Shown: positions 45,763-55,225, counted from the first letter of the stretch. The stretch: 64,000 bases of DNA from Flavobacteriaceae bacterium (GCA_016780345.1 JADHLZ010000003.1:1-64000), one strand, 5' to 3'. Numbers and translations: made by a program. Notes: generated by a model from the letters alone, not told the origin.

Positions 45763-47079
45763 ATGAAAAACAGCAACTTTTCAAGAAGAACATTTGTTAA
45801 ATCAGCAACTCTTACAGGAGGTCTATTGCTATCTCCTAGTTTTTCCTTGGAAGCGATGGCAAATAGTTCAAATAATAAGAAATTAAAATTGGCTTTAGTT
45901 GGTTGTGGTGGAAGAGGAACTGGGGCAGCCGTTCAGGCACTCAGAGCGGATAAAGATGTTGAACTAGTTGCTGTTGCAGATGCCTTTAAAGACAGGATAG
46001 AATCTAGTTTAAAATCTATTTATGAAGAACTGGACGGGGAAATTGAGGTTAAAGTGAAGGAAAAAAATAGATTTGTTGGATTTAACTCCTATCAAAAAGC
46101 AATTGATAAAGCTGATGTTGTCATTCTAACAACACCACCAGGTTTTAGACCATTACATTTTAAATATGCTATTGATAATGATAAGCATGTTTTCATGGAA
46201 AAACCGGTTGCTACTGATGCTGCTGGTGTAAGACAAGTTTTAAATTCAGCTAAAATTGCAACTAAGAAAAAATTAAATGTGGTTGTAGGTTTACAAAGAA
46301 GATATCAAAACAGTTATAATAGGACATTAAAATATATTGAGGACGGAACTGTTGGTAAAATTCTTTCTGGACAAGTCTATTGGAACAGCTCAGGTGTTTG
46401 GGTAAGAAAAAGAATTTCAGGTCAGAGTGAAATGGAATACCAGATGCGAAATTGGTATTATTTTAATTGGCTGTGTGGTGATCATATTTTAGAACAACAT
46501 ATTCACAATATTGATGTGGCAAACTGGTTCATTGGTGAATATCCTAAATCTGCTGCTGGAATGGGTGGAAGAGAGGTTAGAAATGGATTAGATCATGGAG
46601 AGATTTTTGATCATCATTATGTTGAATTTAAATATCCAGGAGGAGCAGTAGTGTCAAGTCAATGTAGACATCAACCAGGAACTAAATTTAATGTTAGTGA
46701 AGCTTTCCAGGGTTCAAAAAATAATATCACAACATCTGGTGATTATTGCAATGTGATAAGTCACGAGGGAAAAAGTGTTTACAAACACAATCCTAATGAT
46801 GATAAAAGTCCATATCAAATTGAACATGATAAATTATTTGAATCAATTAGATCAGGTGGGTTAATAAATGATGCTGAATATGGAGCTAAATCTACTCTTA
46901 CTGCGATTATGGGTAGGATGGCGACATATACTGGAAAAGAAATTAATTGGGATCAGGCTTTAAATTCTCAAGAAATATTAGTGCCTGAAAATCTAAGTTG
47001 GAATTCAATACCACCAACTCTTCCTGATCAGAATGGAAGATATAAAATCCCTGTTCCAGGTGTTACAAAAATATTATAA
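45763..47079 (+). CDS. Gfo/Idh/MocA oxidoreductase, Tat-exported (third of three)
   Basis: 438 aa with Tat signal FSRRTFVKSATLTGGLLLSPSF. The Rossmann motif is LALVGCGGRGTGAAVQAL, and the catalytic motif is the classical DKHVFMEKPVATDAAGV. The C-terminal domain has WYYFNWLCGDHILEQHIHNIDVANWFIGEYP with several His residues at the likely active site. It belongs to a different subgroup from the two CQKPLTH enzymes, suggesting a different step of the same pathway. It lies 5 bases after the TIM-barrel gene. Confidence 0.89.
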   Translation: MKNSNFSRRTFVKSATLTGGLLLSPSFSLEAMANSSNNKKLKLALVGCGGRGTGAAVQALRADKDVELVAVADAFKDRIESSLKSIYEELDGEIEVKVKEKNRFVGFNSYQKAIDKADVVILTTPPGFRPLHFKYAIDNDKHVFMEKPVATDAAGVRQVLNSAKIATKKKLNVVVGLQRRYQNSYNRTLKYIEDGTVGKILSGQVYWNSSGVWVRKRISGQSEMEYQMRNWYYFNWLCGDHILEQHIHNIDVANWFIGEYPKSAAGMGGREVRNGLDHGEIFDHHYVEFKYPGGAVVSSQCRHQPGTKFNVSEAFQGSKNNITTSGDYCNVISHEGKSVYKHNPNDDKSPYQIEHDKLFESIRSGGLINDAEYGAKSTLTAIMGRMATYTGKEINWDQALNSQEILVPENLSWNSIPPTLPDQNGRYKIPVPGVTKIL

Positions 47080-47080
47080 T

Positions 47081-47992
47081 TTGAAAAGGCTATTAAAGTT
47101 TCATTTTTTAGTATTAATTTTTTTATCATGTAGTGATAGTGATGATGATTATGTAATAATCGATGATAATTCTAATTGGACTCAAAAAGAATTTAAAATG
47201 AATTATGATGGATTGGAAAGAGTCTACATTTTATATAAACCAAAGAATTTTTCTGAAAATGCCCCACTAGTGATGATGCTTCACGGTTATTCTAGCAATA
47301 GAAATAATATTCTTTCCTATTCACAAATGAATTCAATTGCAGATCGAAATGGATTTATGGTGTGTTATCCTCAAGGTTCAATCACTCCCTTAACGGGACA
47401 AACTCATTGGAATGCAAATCTTCAAATGAGTGATGTTAATGATATTGGTTTTTTATCAAATTTAGTTTCTAATATTCAACAACAATATAAAACCAGTAAG
47501 GAAAATGTTTTTGTTTCAGGAATGTCAAATGGTGGATTTATGTCCTACACTTTAGGTTGTGAAAAATCTGATATTTTTAAAGCAGTTGCATCAATTACTG
47601 GCACTATGAGCGGTTATGATTGGCAAAATTGTTCTCCAGCATATAAAATCCCTATTTTACAAATGTCAGGAACAAACGATTTAACAGTCCCATGGGATGG
47701 AACGATGAATACTGCTTTAGGTTGGGGAGGGGCTCCACATATATTGGAGGTTATGGAGTTTTGGTCTGATATAAATAACTGTATTGAGGATGAAATAATA
47801 AATTTTCCCGATGTTGATAAAACAGATTATTCAACAGTCTCATTGACTAAAAAAAAGGGCGGAAGTTATGATAATGAAGTTTGGTTTTACAAAGTTGATG
47901 GAGGGGGACACGACTGGCCAGGAGCTTGGGGAAATCAAGATATTAATGCAAGCGAAGAAATTTGGAAATTTTTTAAAAAGCATCTTAATTAA
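47081..47992 (+). CDS. PHB depolymerase/feruloyl-esterase-like alpha/beta hydrolase lipoprotein
   Basis: The ORF opens at 47033 inside the previous gene. A TTG at 47081, just past that gene's stop, gives MKRLLKFHFLVLIFLSC, a textbook lipoprotein signal, and is preferred. The esterase domain has APLVMMLHGYSSNRNN, the GFMVCYPQG strand, the nucleophile GMSNGGFMSYTLGC, LQMSGTNDLTVPWDG with the acidic residue, and the catalytic His in GGGHDWPG. LpqC-type enzymes cleave acetyl, feruloyl or hydroxyalkanoate esters on polymers. Its end overlaps the convergent DUF1501 gene by 4 bases. Confidence 0.84.
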   Translation: MKRLLKFHFLVLIFLSCSDSDDDYVIIDDNSNWTQKEFKMNYDGLERVYILYKPKNFSENAPLVMMLHGYSSNRNNILSYSQMNSIADRNGFMVCYPQGSITPLTGQTHWNANLQMSDVNDIGFLSNLVSNIQQQYKTSKENVFVSGMSNGGFMSYTLGCEKSDIFKAVASITGTMSGYDWQNCSPAYKIPILQMSGTNDLTVPWDGTMNTALGWGGAPHILEVMEFWSDINNCIEDEIINFPDVDKTDYSTVSLTKKKGGSYDNEVWFYKVDGGGHDWPGAWGNQDINASEEIWKFFKKHLN

Positions 47993-49455
47993 GAAAGTAT
48001 GTCTTTAACAACATGTCCTGAAACATCTGTTAATCTAAATCTTCTTCCTTGGTGCTTGTAAGTCATTTTTGTATGATCTATTCCAAACTGATTCAAAATA
48101 GTTGCTTGTAAATCATGAACATGAACAGGATCTTTTATTATGTTATATCCTAAATCGTCAGTTTCACCATAGCTAAACCCAGGTTTAATTCCAGCGCCAG
48201 CCATAAATACAGTAAATGAGCGCGGGTGGTGATCTCTTCCGTAATTAGTGTCTGTTAAATTTCCTTGACAATAATTAGTTCTTCCAAACTCACCTCCCCA
48301 AACAACTAAAGTATCTTCTAATAAACCTCTCTGTTTAAGATCCATTATTAAAGCTGCTGTTGGTTGGTCAACATCACTTGACTGCCCTTTTATTTGAGTT
48401 GGAAGATTTTCATGCTGGTCCCAACCCATATGGTATAATTGAACAAACCTAACATCTTTTTCGATTAGTCTTCTAGCTTGAATGCAATTAGCAGCATATG
48501 TACCCGGTTTTTGAGAATTTGGACCGTACATTTTTAAAATATGATCAGGTTCATCCGAAATATCCATTGTTTTTGGAACCGAAGTTTGCATCCTGTAGGC
48601 CATTTCATATTGCGCAATTCTACTGCTTATTTCTGGATCATCAAAAAAAGCTTCTTGTTTGTAATTTAGTTCAGCTAAATAATCTAACATTTTTCTTCTC
48701 TCATGAGCAGAAACACCATCAGGATTTTTTAGATACAAAACAGGATCTTTTGCAGATCTAAATTGAACTCCTTGATGAAGAGAACTTAAAAATCCATTTC
48801 CCCAAAGTCTAGAATACAAAGGCTGTCCTTTAGGTCGACCAGTTCCATTGGATAACAAAACAACAAATGAGGGCATATTATTATTTAAGCTTCCAAGTCC
48901 ATAACTCATCCATGAACCCATACTTGGTCTTCCAGGCTGTTGTGATCCAGTTTGAAAAAAAGTTATAGCAGGATCATGATTAATAGCTTCTGTATGCATT
49001 GACTTTATAAAGCATAATTCATCTGCAATTTTACCCACATATGGCATAAGTTCACTTACCCAAGCTCTAGATTCACCATATTGCTTAAAGTTGTAATTAC
49101 TTCCAACAAGTGGAAATTTATCCTGACCTGATGTCATACCGGTAAGTCTTTGTCCATCTCTTACAGATTCTGGAAGATTACTTCCTCTCAACTCATTTAG
49201 CATTGGCTTATAATCAAATAAATCAAGCTGTGAGGGACCTCCACTTTGAAACAGATATATAATTCTTTTTGCTTTAGGAGCAAAATGTGGAAGATTTAAT
49301 TCGTTATTATTTAAACTTGAAAATGGATCAACTTCTTTTCCAAAGTTAAATGGGTCTAGTAGAGAACCCAAAGCAAGTCCTCCAATACCAAGTCCAGCTT
49401 TTTTAAGAAAGTTTCTTCTATTATTATTTAAAAAATGCTTGTGTAATTCTTCCAT
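47989..49455 (-). CDS. DUF1501 family protein (sulfatase/alkaline-phosphatase-like fold), Tat-exported
   Basis: 488 aa. The Tat signal is NNRRNFLKKAGLGIGGLALGSLL. The body shows the DUF1501 hallmarks AKRIIYLFQSGGPSQLDLFDYKP, MHTEAINHDPAITFFQTG, PGRPSMGSWMSYGLGS, WDQHENLP, LVVWGGEFGRTNYCQG and GRDHHPRSFTVFMAGAGIKPGFSYGETDDLG. DUF1501 proteins belong to the alkaline-phosphatase superfamily by fold and always pair with DUF1549/DUF1553 proteins in Planctomycetes; reaction unknown. The pair is present here, 6 bases apart. Confidence 0.88.
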   Translation of the reverse strand: MEELHKHFLNNNRRNFLKKAGLGIGGLALGSLLDPFNFGKEVDPFSSLNNNELNLPHFAPKAKRIIYLFQSGGPSQLDLFDYKPMLNELRGSNLPESVRDGQRLTGMTSGQDKFPLVGSNYNFKQYGESRAWVSELMPYVGKIADELCFIKSMHTEAINHDPAITFFQTGSQQPGRPSMGSWMSYGLGSLNNNMPSFVVLLSNGTGRPKGQPLYSRLWGNGFLSSLHQGVQFRSAKDPVLYLKNPDGVSAHERRKMLDYLAELNYKQEAFFDDPEISSRIAQYEMAYRMQTSVPKTMDISDEPDHILKMYGPNSQKPGTYAANCIQARRLIEKDVRFVQLYHMGWDQHENLPTQIKGQSSDVDQPTAALIMDLKQRGLLEDTLVVWGGEFGRTNYCQGNLTDTNYGRDHHPRSFTVFMAGAGIKPGFSYGETDDLGYNIIKDPVHVHDLQATILNQFGIDHTKMTYKHQGRRFRLTDVSGHVVKDILS

Positions 49456-49461
49456 GATTTT

Positions 49462-51750
49462 CTAACTTTTTTGAGTCGTTTCGTCTAGATTATACACTAA
49501 AACCACTAAAGAATTAAAAGCTTTACTTTCTTCAATTTTGTTTAAACTTTTAATTTCGTTTAAATATTTTTTTAATTCTTCTATTTCATCTTCTTTTGGA
49601 GTTCTTCCAGTAACAGTTCTATACAGTTTGTTAATTTTTTTCTCTATACTAGTGTCCTCATTAAATATATTATGAGATAAATTTTCCGCAGCTATTTGAT
49701 ACTGAGGATCGTTCATTAAAGCTAATGATTGTAATGGAGTGCTTGTTTTTTGACGAACCGGAGAACAAAAATCTCTGGTTGGTGCATCAAAAATCATCAT
49801 TGAAGGAGGAGGAACTGTTCTTTTCCAAAAGGTATATAAGCTTCTTCTATATAAATTTTCTCCAGTATCTTCTACATAGAAAGCTAAACTACCACCACCA
49901 CCACCTGTAACTTCGTCCCAAAGCCCAGGTGGTTGCATGGGTTTTACGCTAGGTCCACCAACTTTGTTAACTAACATTCCACTTGTTGCAAGTGCATTAT
50001 CTCTAATCATTTCTGCAGATAGTTTTTGTCTTGGGTAATTTGCTAAGTAAGTATTATCAGGATCTTTTAATCTATTTTCGTCTTTGACCTTGCTTGATTG
50101 TTTATAGGTTGAAGACATCACGATTCTTTTAATGAATTTTTTTGTATCCCATTTGTCATGATGTTGAAAAGTATATGCAAGCCAGTCTAACAGTTCGGGA
50201 TTAAATGGTTTATTTCCTTGACTTCCAAAGTCATCAGGTGTTGCTACTATTCCTACTCCAAAAAATTGTTGCCATAATCTATTAACTGTAACTCTTGATG
50301 TTAAAGGATTGTCATCATCGAAAAACCATTTGGATAATCCTATTCTGTTTGAAGGGTATTTATCTTTGTCAAATTTTAAAACAACTTCTGGAGTACTAGG
50401 CTTGACTAGCTTTGTAGGAGAATCATAACTTCCTCTATTTAATACATAAGTATTTCTTAGGTTCTCAGTCTCTTTCATAACCATCAACGTTACATCATTA
50501 ATACTATCAGGTAAATTGATAAAAGAAAGATCTTTATTAATATCGGCTTTTTTGATGGTTAAATTTGGTTTTGGTGCAGTAATACCATAGCCAATTAAAC
50601 CGTCTTCATCAACATTATTAAAAAAACTATATAAGCTAAAAAATTCGTCATGAGAAATTGGATCGTATTTGTGAGTATGACATCTTGCACATTCCACGGT
50701 TAGACCCATCATTATTTTTGCAGATGTCACTGTCCTATCAGCAACATACTCGACTCTATATTCTTCAGGAACTACTCCACCCTCTTGAGTTATCTTATGA
50801 TTTCTGTTAAATCCAGATGCAATTATTTGTTCTTTGGTTGCATTAGGAAGCATATCACCAGCCATTTGCCAAGTAATGAATTTATCGTACGTCATATTAG
50901 TATTATACGCATGGATTACCCAATCTCTCCAAGGCCACATTATTCTTTCTTGATCATCTTGGTATCCGTGACTGTCCCCGTATCTAGACAGATCCATCCA
51001 AATTGCAGCCATTCTTTCCCCGTAGGATTTTGATTCAAGTAATTTATCAATTACTTTTTCATATGCGTTATTACTATTATCTGAAATAAATTCGTCAACT
51101 TCTTGAATAGTGGGTGGTAAACCTATTAAGTCAAAATATGCTCTTCGTATTAAAATTTCCTTTTCTTCTTTTTCTGAGGGAGTCATTCCAACAGACTCTA
51201 GTTTTTTTGCAATGAAATAATCTATCTCATTTGAAGCCCAGTTTTTTGAATCTATCTTAGGTATACTAGGTAATTTAGGTTTAGTATACGCCCAATGTGG
51301 CTCCCAATTTCCCCCTTGATCAACCCACTTTTTAAGAATTTCTTTTTCTCTAGCCGAAAGTTTTAAATTGGATTCAGGTGGTGGCATAACGTAGCTAGCG
51401 TTTTCACTATTTATCCTATTTAAAATTTCACTCTTTTCAGGATTGTTTTTATTTATAACATAATAATTTGGATTGTCTTCAAGACTTTTGTAAAAACCAC
51501 TTTCAATATCAAGCCTAAGGTTTGCTTTTCGGGTTTTATCATCAGGACCATGACAGGTGTAGCATTTATCAGATAATATTGGTTTTACGTCAAAATTAAA
51601 GTTTACTTCATCGATTTTAAAACTAGATTTTATTAATTCAACAGATTGCTTTGTGTTATAAATTTCAGTAACTGAAGGTTTTGAACTAAAGTATTTTAAT
51701 ATTAAAACACATAGAAGCGGAATAATAAAAAATAATAAGTCTTTTTTCAT
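49462..51750 (-). CDS. DUF1549/DUF1553 protein with cytochrome-c-like haem motifs (planctomycete type)
   Basis: 762 aa. A hydrophobic N-terminus (LLFFIIPLLCVLILKYF) acts as anchor or signal. A PSCyt1 domain with haem motif CYTCH is at residues 63-67 (PILSDKCYTCHGPDDKTRKANLRLD). DUF1549 follows (WASNEIDYFIAKKLESVGM, RRAYFDLIGLPPT, WMDLSRYGDSHGY), a second haem motif CARCH at 354-358, and DUF1553 (NPLTSRVTVNRLWQQFFGVGIVATPDDFGSQG, RRSLYTFWKRTVPPPSM). It would sit in the periplasm holding one or two c-type haems. Role unknown; pairing with DUF1501 is the family rule. Confidence 0.9.
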   Translation of the reverse strand: MKKDLLFFIIPLLCVLILKYFSSKPSVTEIYNTKQSVELIKSSFKIDEVNFNFDVKPILSDKCYTCHGPDDKTRKANLRLDIESGFYKSLEDNPNYYVINKNNPEKSEILNRINSENASYVMPPPESNLKLSAREKEILKKWVDQGGNWEPHWAYTKPKLPSIPKIDSKNWASNEIDYFIAKKLESVGMTPSEKEEKEILIRRAYFDLIGLPPTIQEVDEFISDNSNNAYEKVIDKLLESKSYGERMAAIWMDLSRYGDSHGYQDDQERIMWPWRDWVIHAYNTNMTYDKFITWQMAGDMLPNATKEQIIASGFNRNHKITQEGGVVPEEYRVEYVADRTVTSAKIMMGLTVECARCHTHKYDPISHDEFFSLYSFFNNVDEDGLIGYGITAPKPNLTIKKADINKDLSFINLPDSINDVTLMVMKETENLRNTYVLNRGSYDSPTKLVKPSTPEVVLKFDKDKYPSNRIGLSKWFFDDDNPLTSRVTVNRLWQQFFGVGIVATPDDFGSQGNKPFNPELLDWLAYTFQHHDKWDTKKFIKRIVMSSTYKQSSKVKDENRLKDPDNTYLANYPRQKLSAEMIRDNALATSGMLVNKVGGPSVKPMQPPGLWDEVTGGGGGSLAFYVEDTGENLYRRSLYTFWKRTVPPPSMMIFDAPTRDFCSPVRQKTSTPLQSLALMNDPQYQIAAENLSHNIFNEDTSIEKKINKLYRTVTGRTPKEDEIEELKKYLNEIKSLNKIEESKAFNSLVVLVYNLDETTQKS

Positions 51751-51810
51751 TTCAACTAAAGTTAATGAAATTAGTTTAAATGATTGATTGTTATAATTTT
51801 AAAACAGTAA

Positions 51811-52518
51811 TCATTTCAAGGCAGCTAATATAAGCTCTTCCATTACTTTATAACCAGCTAAATTTGGATGTACTAAATCGTTAGCTGATGTAAACTCAGG
51901 AACTTTTAAACCGCCTATTTCATCAACCATTGCAGAGAAATAATCTACATATTTAATATTGTTGTTTTCACAATATTCCTTTAAGATCTTATTAAGCTTA
52001 ATCACCTTAGGTGCTGGTTTTAGACCAGGTGACCATGGGAAGTCTATCGCTGGTAGGGTAGAACATATGTAGACTTTTATATTATTAGCTTTTGCTATCT
52101 CTGCCATAGAAATTATGTTTTCAGCTGTATTTTCAATTGTTATTGGACCTGTATTTCCAGCGATATCATTAATACCTGCAAGTATTACTACACTTTTTGG
52201 TTTAAGATTAATTACGTCAGGTCTGAATCTTATGAGCATTTGAGGAGTGGTTTGACCACCAATTCCTCTATTTACAAAGGGATTATTAATGAAGAAATCT
52301 TTGTCAAAATGTGACCAACCCTCAGTGATTGAATTTCCCATAAAAACAACTCTATTGGGATCTGATATTTTTTTCAATTCTTCATTTTCCTTTTCATATT
52401 TTTTTAAATGAGCCCAATCTTTCAAGGTCCCACCTCCTTGAATAAAAATTTCTTGTGCGTTATTACTAATCATTGAAAAAATTAATAAAATTAATATTGA
52501 TAAATTTTCGTATTTCAT
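51811..52518 (-). CDS. SGNH/GDSL hydrolase, secreted
   Basis: The ORF starts at 52545, but the internal Met at 52518 (MKYENLSILILLIFSMISNNAQ) gives a clean signal peptide and overlaps the upstream stop as ATGA, so I take it as the start (235 aa). Block I is VVFMGNSITEGW (GNS in place of GDS, as common in this subgroup), then NRGIGGQTTPQMLIRF, the Asn in ILAGINDIAGNTG, and the catalytic DLVHPN near the end. Likely an acetyl-ester hydrolase acting on sugars or lipids outside the cytoplasm. It is coupled to the esterase gene upstream. Confidence 0.87.
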   Translation of the reverse strand: MKYENLSILILLIFSMISNNAQEIFIQGGGTLKDWAHLKKYEKENEELKKISDPNRVVFMGNSITEGWSHFDKDFFINNPFVNRGIGGQTTPQMLIRFRPDVINLKPKSVVILAGINDIAGNTGPITIENTAENIISMAEIAKANNIKVYICSTLPAIDFPWSPGLKPAPKVIKLNKILKEYCENNNIKYVDYFSAMVDEIGGLKVPEFTSANDLVHPNLAGYKVMEELILAALK

Positions 52519-53297
52519 TTGGTTTTTGATTTTGAGTGAATCCATTTTAAAAAATCTTTTTCTTCAAATGCATTATTCCAACTGTCGTGTCCAACATTTT
52601 CATAGAATGTAATTTTTGGACTTCCGCCAGCTTCAATTACTGCTTTTGCCATTTTAAGAGAATATTTTGGGCTAACTACTGTATCATCTGATCCATGAAA
52701 AATCCATAAAGGAACTTTTTTTGCATAAATCTTTGCAAATTCTTCAATTCCATCCCCACAAATTGGTGTTGCTGCAGCAAACATTTCTGGTCTTCTGTGT
52801 AAAATTTCAAAAGTTCCCATTCCTCCCATTGATAAACCACTTACATATATCCTGTTTTTATCTACGTTATTTTGTTCTATAATTGTATCCATCAACTTTA
52901 TGACTAAACCCAAACTTGGATTTACAGTATTTTTTTTCTTCATTTGGACTAGCGACTCATTATTTTCTGGAACATAAACCATATTTGCCCAGTAATCATT
53001 CTTAGCACACTGAGGAAAAATAACCCAAGAGTTATAGTTAATCCTGTTTTCTTTTTTCAAAAAAAGATCAGCTCCATGAGTTAGTTGAAGTTCATTATCG
53101 TCACCAACTTCACCTGCACCATGTAGAAAAAGGTGAACAGGATATTTTTTGTTTATATCAAAATTTAGTGGTTTTAATATTCTGTATTTTAAAGTGTCGT
53201 TTTTATATATAAATAATTCTTTTTCAAATAAACTTAAGTCCTGGGAATTTAAATTTATCATTGCGAACATTAAAAAAAGTAATTTAACAATCTTCAT
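52515..53297 (-). CDS. Prolyl-oligopeptidase/PHB-depolymerase-like esterase, secreted
   Basis: 260 aa with signal peptide MKIVKLLFLMFAMINLNSQ. Alpha/beta hydrolase features are YPVHLFLHGAGEVGDDNELQLTHG, the elbow YVSGLSMGGMGTFEILHRRP with the nucleophile Ser, PLWIFHGSDDTVVSP with the acid, and the catalytic His in YENVGHDSWNNAF. This group contains phospholipase/carboxylesterases and carbohydrate esterases in glycan loci. The following SGNH gene overlaps its stop (ATGA), so the two esterases are likely made together. Confidence 0.87.
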   Translation of the reverse strand: MKIVKLLFLMFAMINLNSQDLSLFEKELFIYKNDTLKYRILKPLNFDINKKYPVHLFLHGAGEVGDDNELQLTHGADLFLKKENRINYNSWVIFPQCAKNDYWANMVYVPENNESLVQMKKKNTVNPSLGLVIKLMDTIIEQNNVDKNRIYVSGLSMGGMGTFEILHRRPEMFAAATPICGDGIEEFAKIYAKKVPLWIFHGSDDTVVSPKYSLKMAKAVIEAGGSPKITFYENVGHDSWNNAFEEKDFLKWIHSKSKTK

Positions 53298-53303
53298 ATT
53301 TAA

Positions 53304-54968
53304 TTACTCTGGAATTCTAATTTTTTCAACTAATTCTTGAATTTCTTCAGATGGTTCTTTAGTGATATGACAAACAGTTAATGAGACGACGAAATTAACG
53401 AGCATAGCTAATGTTCCAAAACCTTCTGGAGATATACCAAACCACCAGTCTGATTCATCACCACCACCAAACCATCCAAACTTAAATTTTGTCATATAAA
53501 AAAGCATTAAAAGTAAACCAGTTAACATACCAGAAATTGCACCTTCTTTATTCATTCTTTTATAAAATATTCCCATAACAATTGCAGGGAAAAAAGAGGC
53601 TGCTGCTAATCCAAAAGCTAAAGCAACTACTGCAGCGACAAACCCAGGAGGATTAATACCAAAATATCCAGCCATTATAACAGCAAAAAATGCAGAAATT
53701 CTAGCTGCTATTAATTCTCCTTTTTCACTAACATCAGGTTTTATAATTTTTTTAATTAAATCATGTGAAACTGAAGATGAAATAACAAGAAGCAATCCTG
53801 CTGCTGTTGATAAAGCTGCAGCTAAAGCTCCAGCTGCAAGAAGGGCTATAACCCAATTCGGAAGCTCAGCTATTTCAGGGTTGGCCATAACCATGATATC
53901 CCTGTCTATTGTAAGTTCATTGATTTGAGGATCAGCAACATATTGAATAACTCCATCATTATTTTTATCATCAAATTTTAAGAGTCCTGTTTTTTCCCAA
54001 TTGTCAAACCATAACGGCATTTCATCGTATTTTTTTTCACTAACCGTTTCAATTAAATTTGTTCTTGCAAAAACTGCAATCGCTGGGGCTGTTGTGTACA
54101 AAATTGCTATAAATAATAATGCCCAACCTGCAGATTTTCTTGCATCACTAACCTTTTTAACGGTGAAAAATCTAACAATAACGTGTGGGAGACCTGCAGT
54201 TCCAATCATTAAAGCAGCAGTAATAAAAAACACATCAAGTTTAGATTTAGATCCTGTTGTATATTCATGAAAACCCAGTTCTTTGCTCAATCCATCTAGT
54301 TTTTCTAAAAGATAAACTCCATCAGCACCTTCTGATCCAAAGCCTATTTGCGGAATTGGATTTCCAGTCATCTGAATTGAAATAAAAATAGCAGGAACCA
54401 TAAATGCAAAGATTAAAACACAGTATTGTGCAACTTGAGTGTATGTAATTCCTTTCATACCCCCAAGTACAGCATAAAATAAAACTATGGCCATTCCAAT
54501 TACAACCCCTGTATTTATATCTACTTCTAAGTACCTTGAAAATACTAATCCTACACCTCTCATTTGACCAGCTACGTAAGTAAAAGATATTATCAGAGCA
54601 CAAAAAACAGCCACAAGTCTAGCGGTGTCAGAGTAGTATCTATCTCCAATAAAATCAGGTACTGTAAATTTTCCAAACTTTCTAAGATAAGGAGCTAGTA
54701 AAAGTGCGAGTAAAACATATCCCCCAGTCCAACCCATTAGGTAAACTGATCCATCATAGCCCATAAAAGATATGAGTCCAGCCATCGAGATAAAGGATGC
54801 AGCCGACATCCAATCAGCAGCTGTTGCCATTCCATTTGCAATAGGTGATACACCTGTTCCAGCAACATAAAATTCATTAGTAGAGCCAGCTTTAGACCAT
54901 ATTGCAATACCAATGTAAAGTGAAAAGGTTAATCCTATCATTAACCAAATCCAAACTTGTAATTCCAT
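53304..54968 (-). CDS. Sodium:solute symporter, ActP-like (large subunit)
   Basis: 554 aa with about 13 membrane segments and the SSS fold: [77 protein letters not shown], and the conserved [22 protein letters not shown] Na-site region. It groups with the acetate-permease-like branch. A hydrophilic insert near residues 315-365 ([23 protein letters not shown]) contains an EF-hand-like DKNNDG. It lies 2 bases after a DUF4212 gene, whose product is regarded as the small subunit of such symporters. Substrate: a small organic acid is most likely. Confidence 0.9.
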   Translation of the reverse strand: MELQVWIWLMIGLTFSLYIGIAIWSKAGSTNEFYVAGTGVSPIANGMATAADWMSAASFISMAGLISFMGYDGSVYLMGWTGGYVLLALLLAPYLRKFGKFTVPDFIGDRYYSDTARLVAVFCALIISFTYVAGQMRGVGLVFSRYLEVDINTGVVIGMAIVLFYAVLGGMKGITYTQVAQYCVLIFAFMVPAIFISIQMTGNPIPQIGFGSEGADGVYLLEKLDGLSKELGFHEYTTGSKSKLDVFFITAALMIGTAGLPHVIVRFFTVKKVSDARKSAGWALLFIAILYTTAPAIAVFARTNLIETVSEKKYDEMPLWFDNWEKTGLLKFDDKNNDGVIQYVADPQINELTIDRDIMVMANPEIAELPNWVIALLAAGALAAALSTAAGLLLVISSSVSHDLIKKIIKPDVSEKGELIAARISAFFAVIMAGYFGINPPGFVAAVVALAFGLAAASFFPAIVMGIFYKRMNKEGAISGMLTGLLLMLFYMTKFKFGWFGGGDESDWWFGISPEGFGTLAMLVNFVVSLTVCHITKEPSEEIQELVEKIRIPE

Positions 54969-54970
54969 AA

Positions 54971-55225
54971 TTATTTTTTAGAATGATATTTTTTATCTAA
55001 TCTGTTCATTAAATAGATGTATATAAAAATCAAAGTAACAAATACATATATCGATCCTTGTTGTGCAAACCAAAAACCAAGTTTAAATCCTGCAATTTTT
55101 ATTTGGTTTAATTCATCAATTAATAAAATTCCAAAACCAAATGAAACGATAAACCATATTGATAATAGAATTAATAAATATTTAAGATTTTTTTTCCAGT
55201 ATTTTTCAGCTAAATTTTTACTCAT
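54971..55225 (-). CDS. DUF4212 small subunit of a sodium:solute symporter
   Basis: 84 aa with two membrane segments (about 15-35 and 50-72). The family core is [72 protein letters not shown], including the near-invariant [13 protein letters not shown]. It is always encoded beside an ActP-like symporter, as here. The upstream leader is the repeated CAACAACAACAAAAT with no Shine-Dalgarno. Confidence 0.9.
   Translation of the reverse strand: MSKNLAEKYWKKNLKYLLILLSIWFIVSFGFGILLIDELNQIKIAGFKLGFWFAQQGSIYVFVTLIFIYIYLMNRLDKKYHSKK

Noticed and set aside
54322-54603. 93-aa Cys-rich minus-strand ORF
   Set aside because: It is a frame shadow inside the symporter gene; the composition is that of a shifted membrane protein.
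37050-55225. The accessory region as an integrated island at tRNA-Asp
   Set aside because: It starts just after tRNA-Asp, but I saw no integrase, no transposase and no second copy of the tRNA 3' end, and the composition looks the same as the flanks. Transfer of single genes from Planctomycetes remains possible but needs phylogeny.
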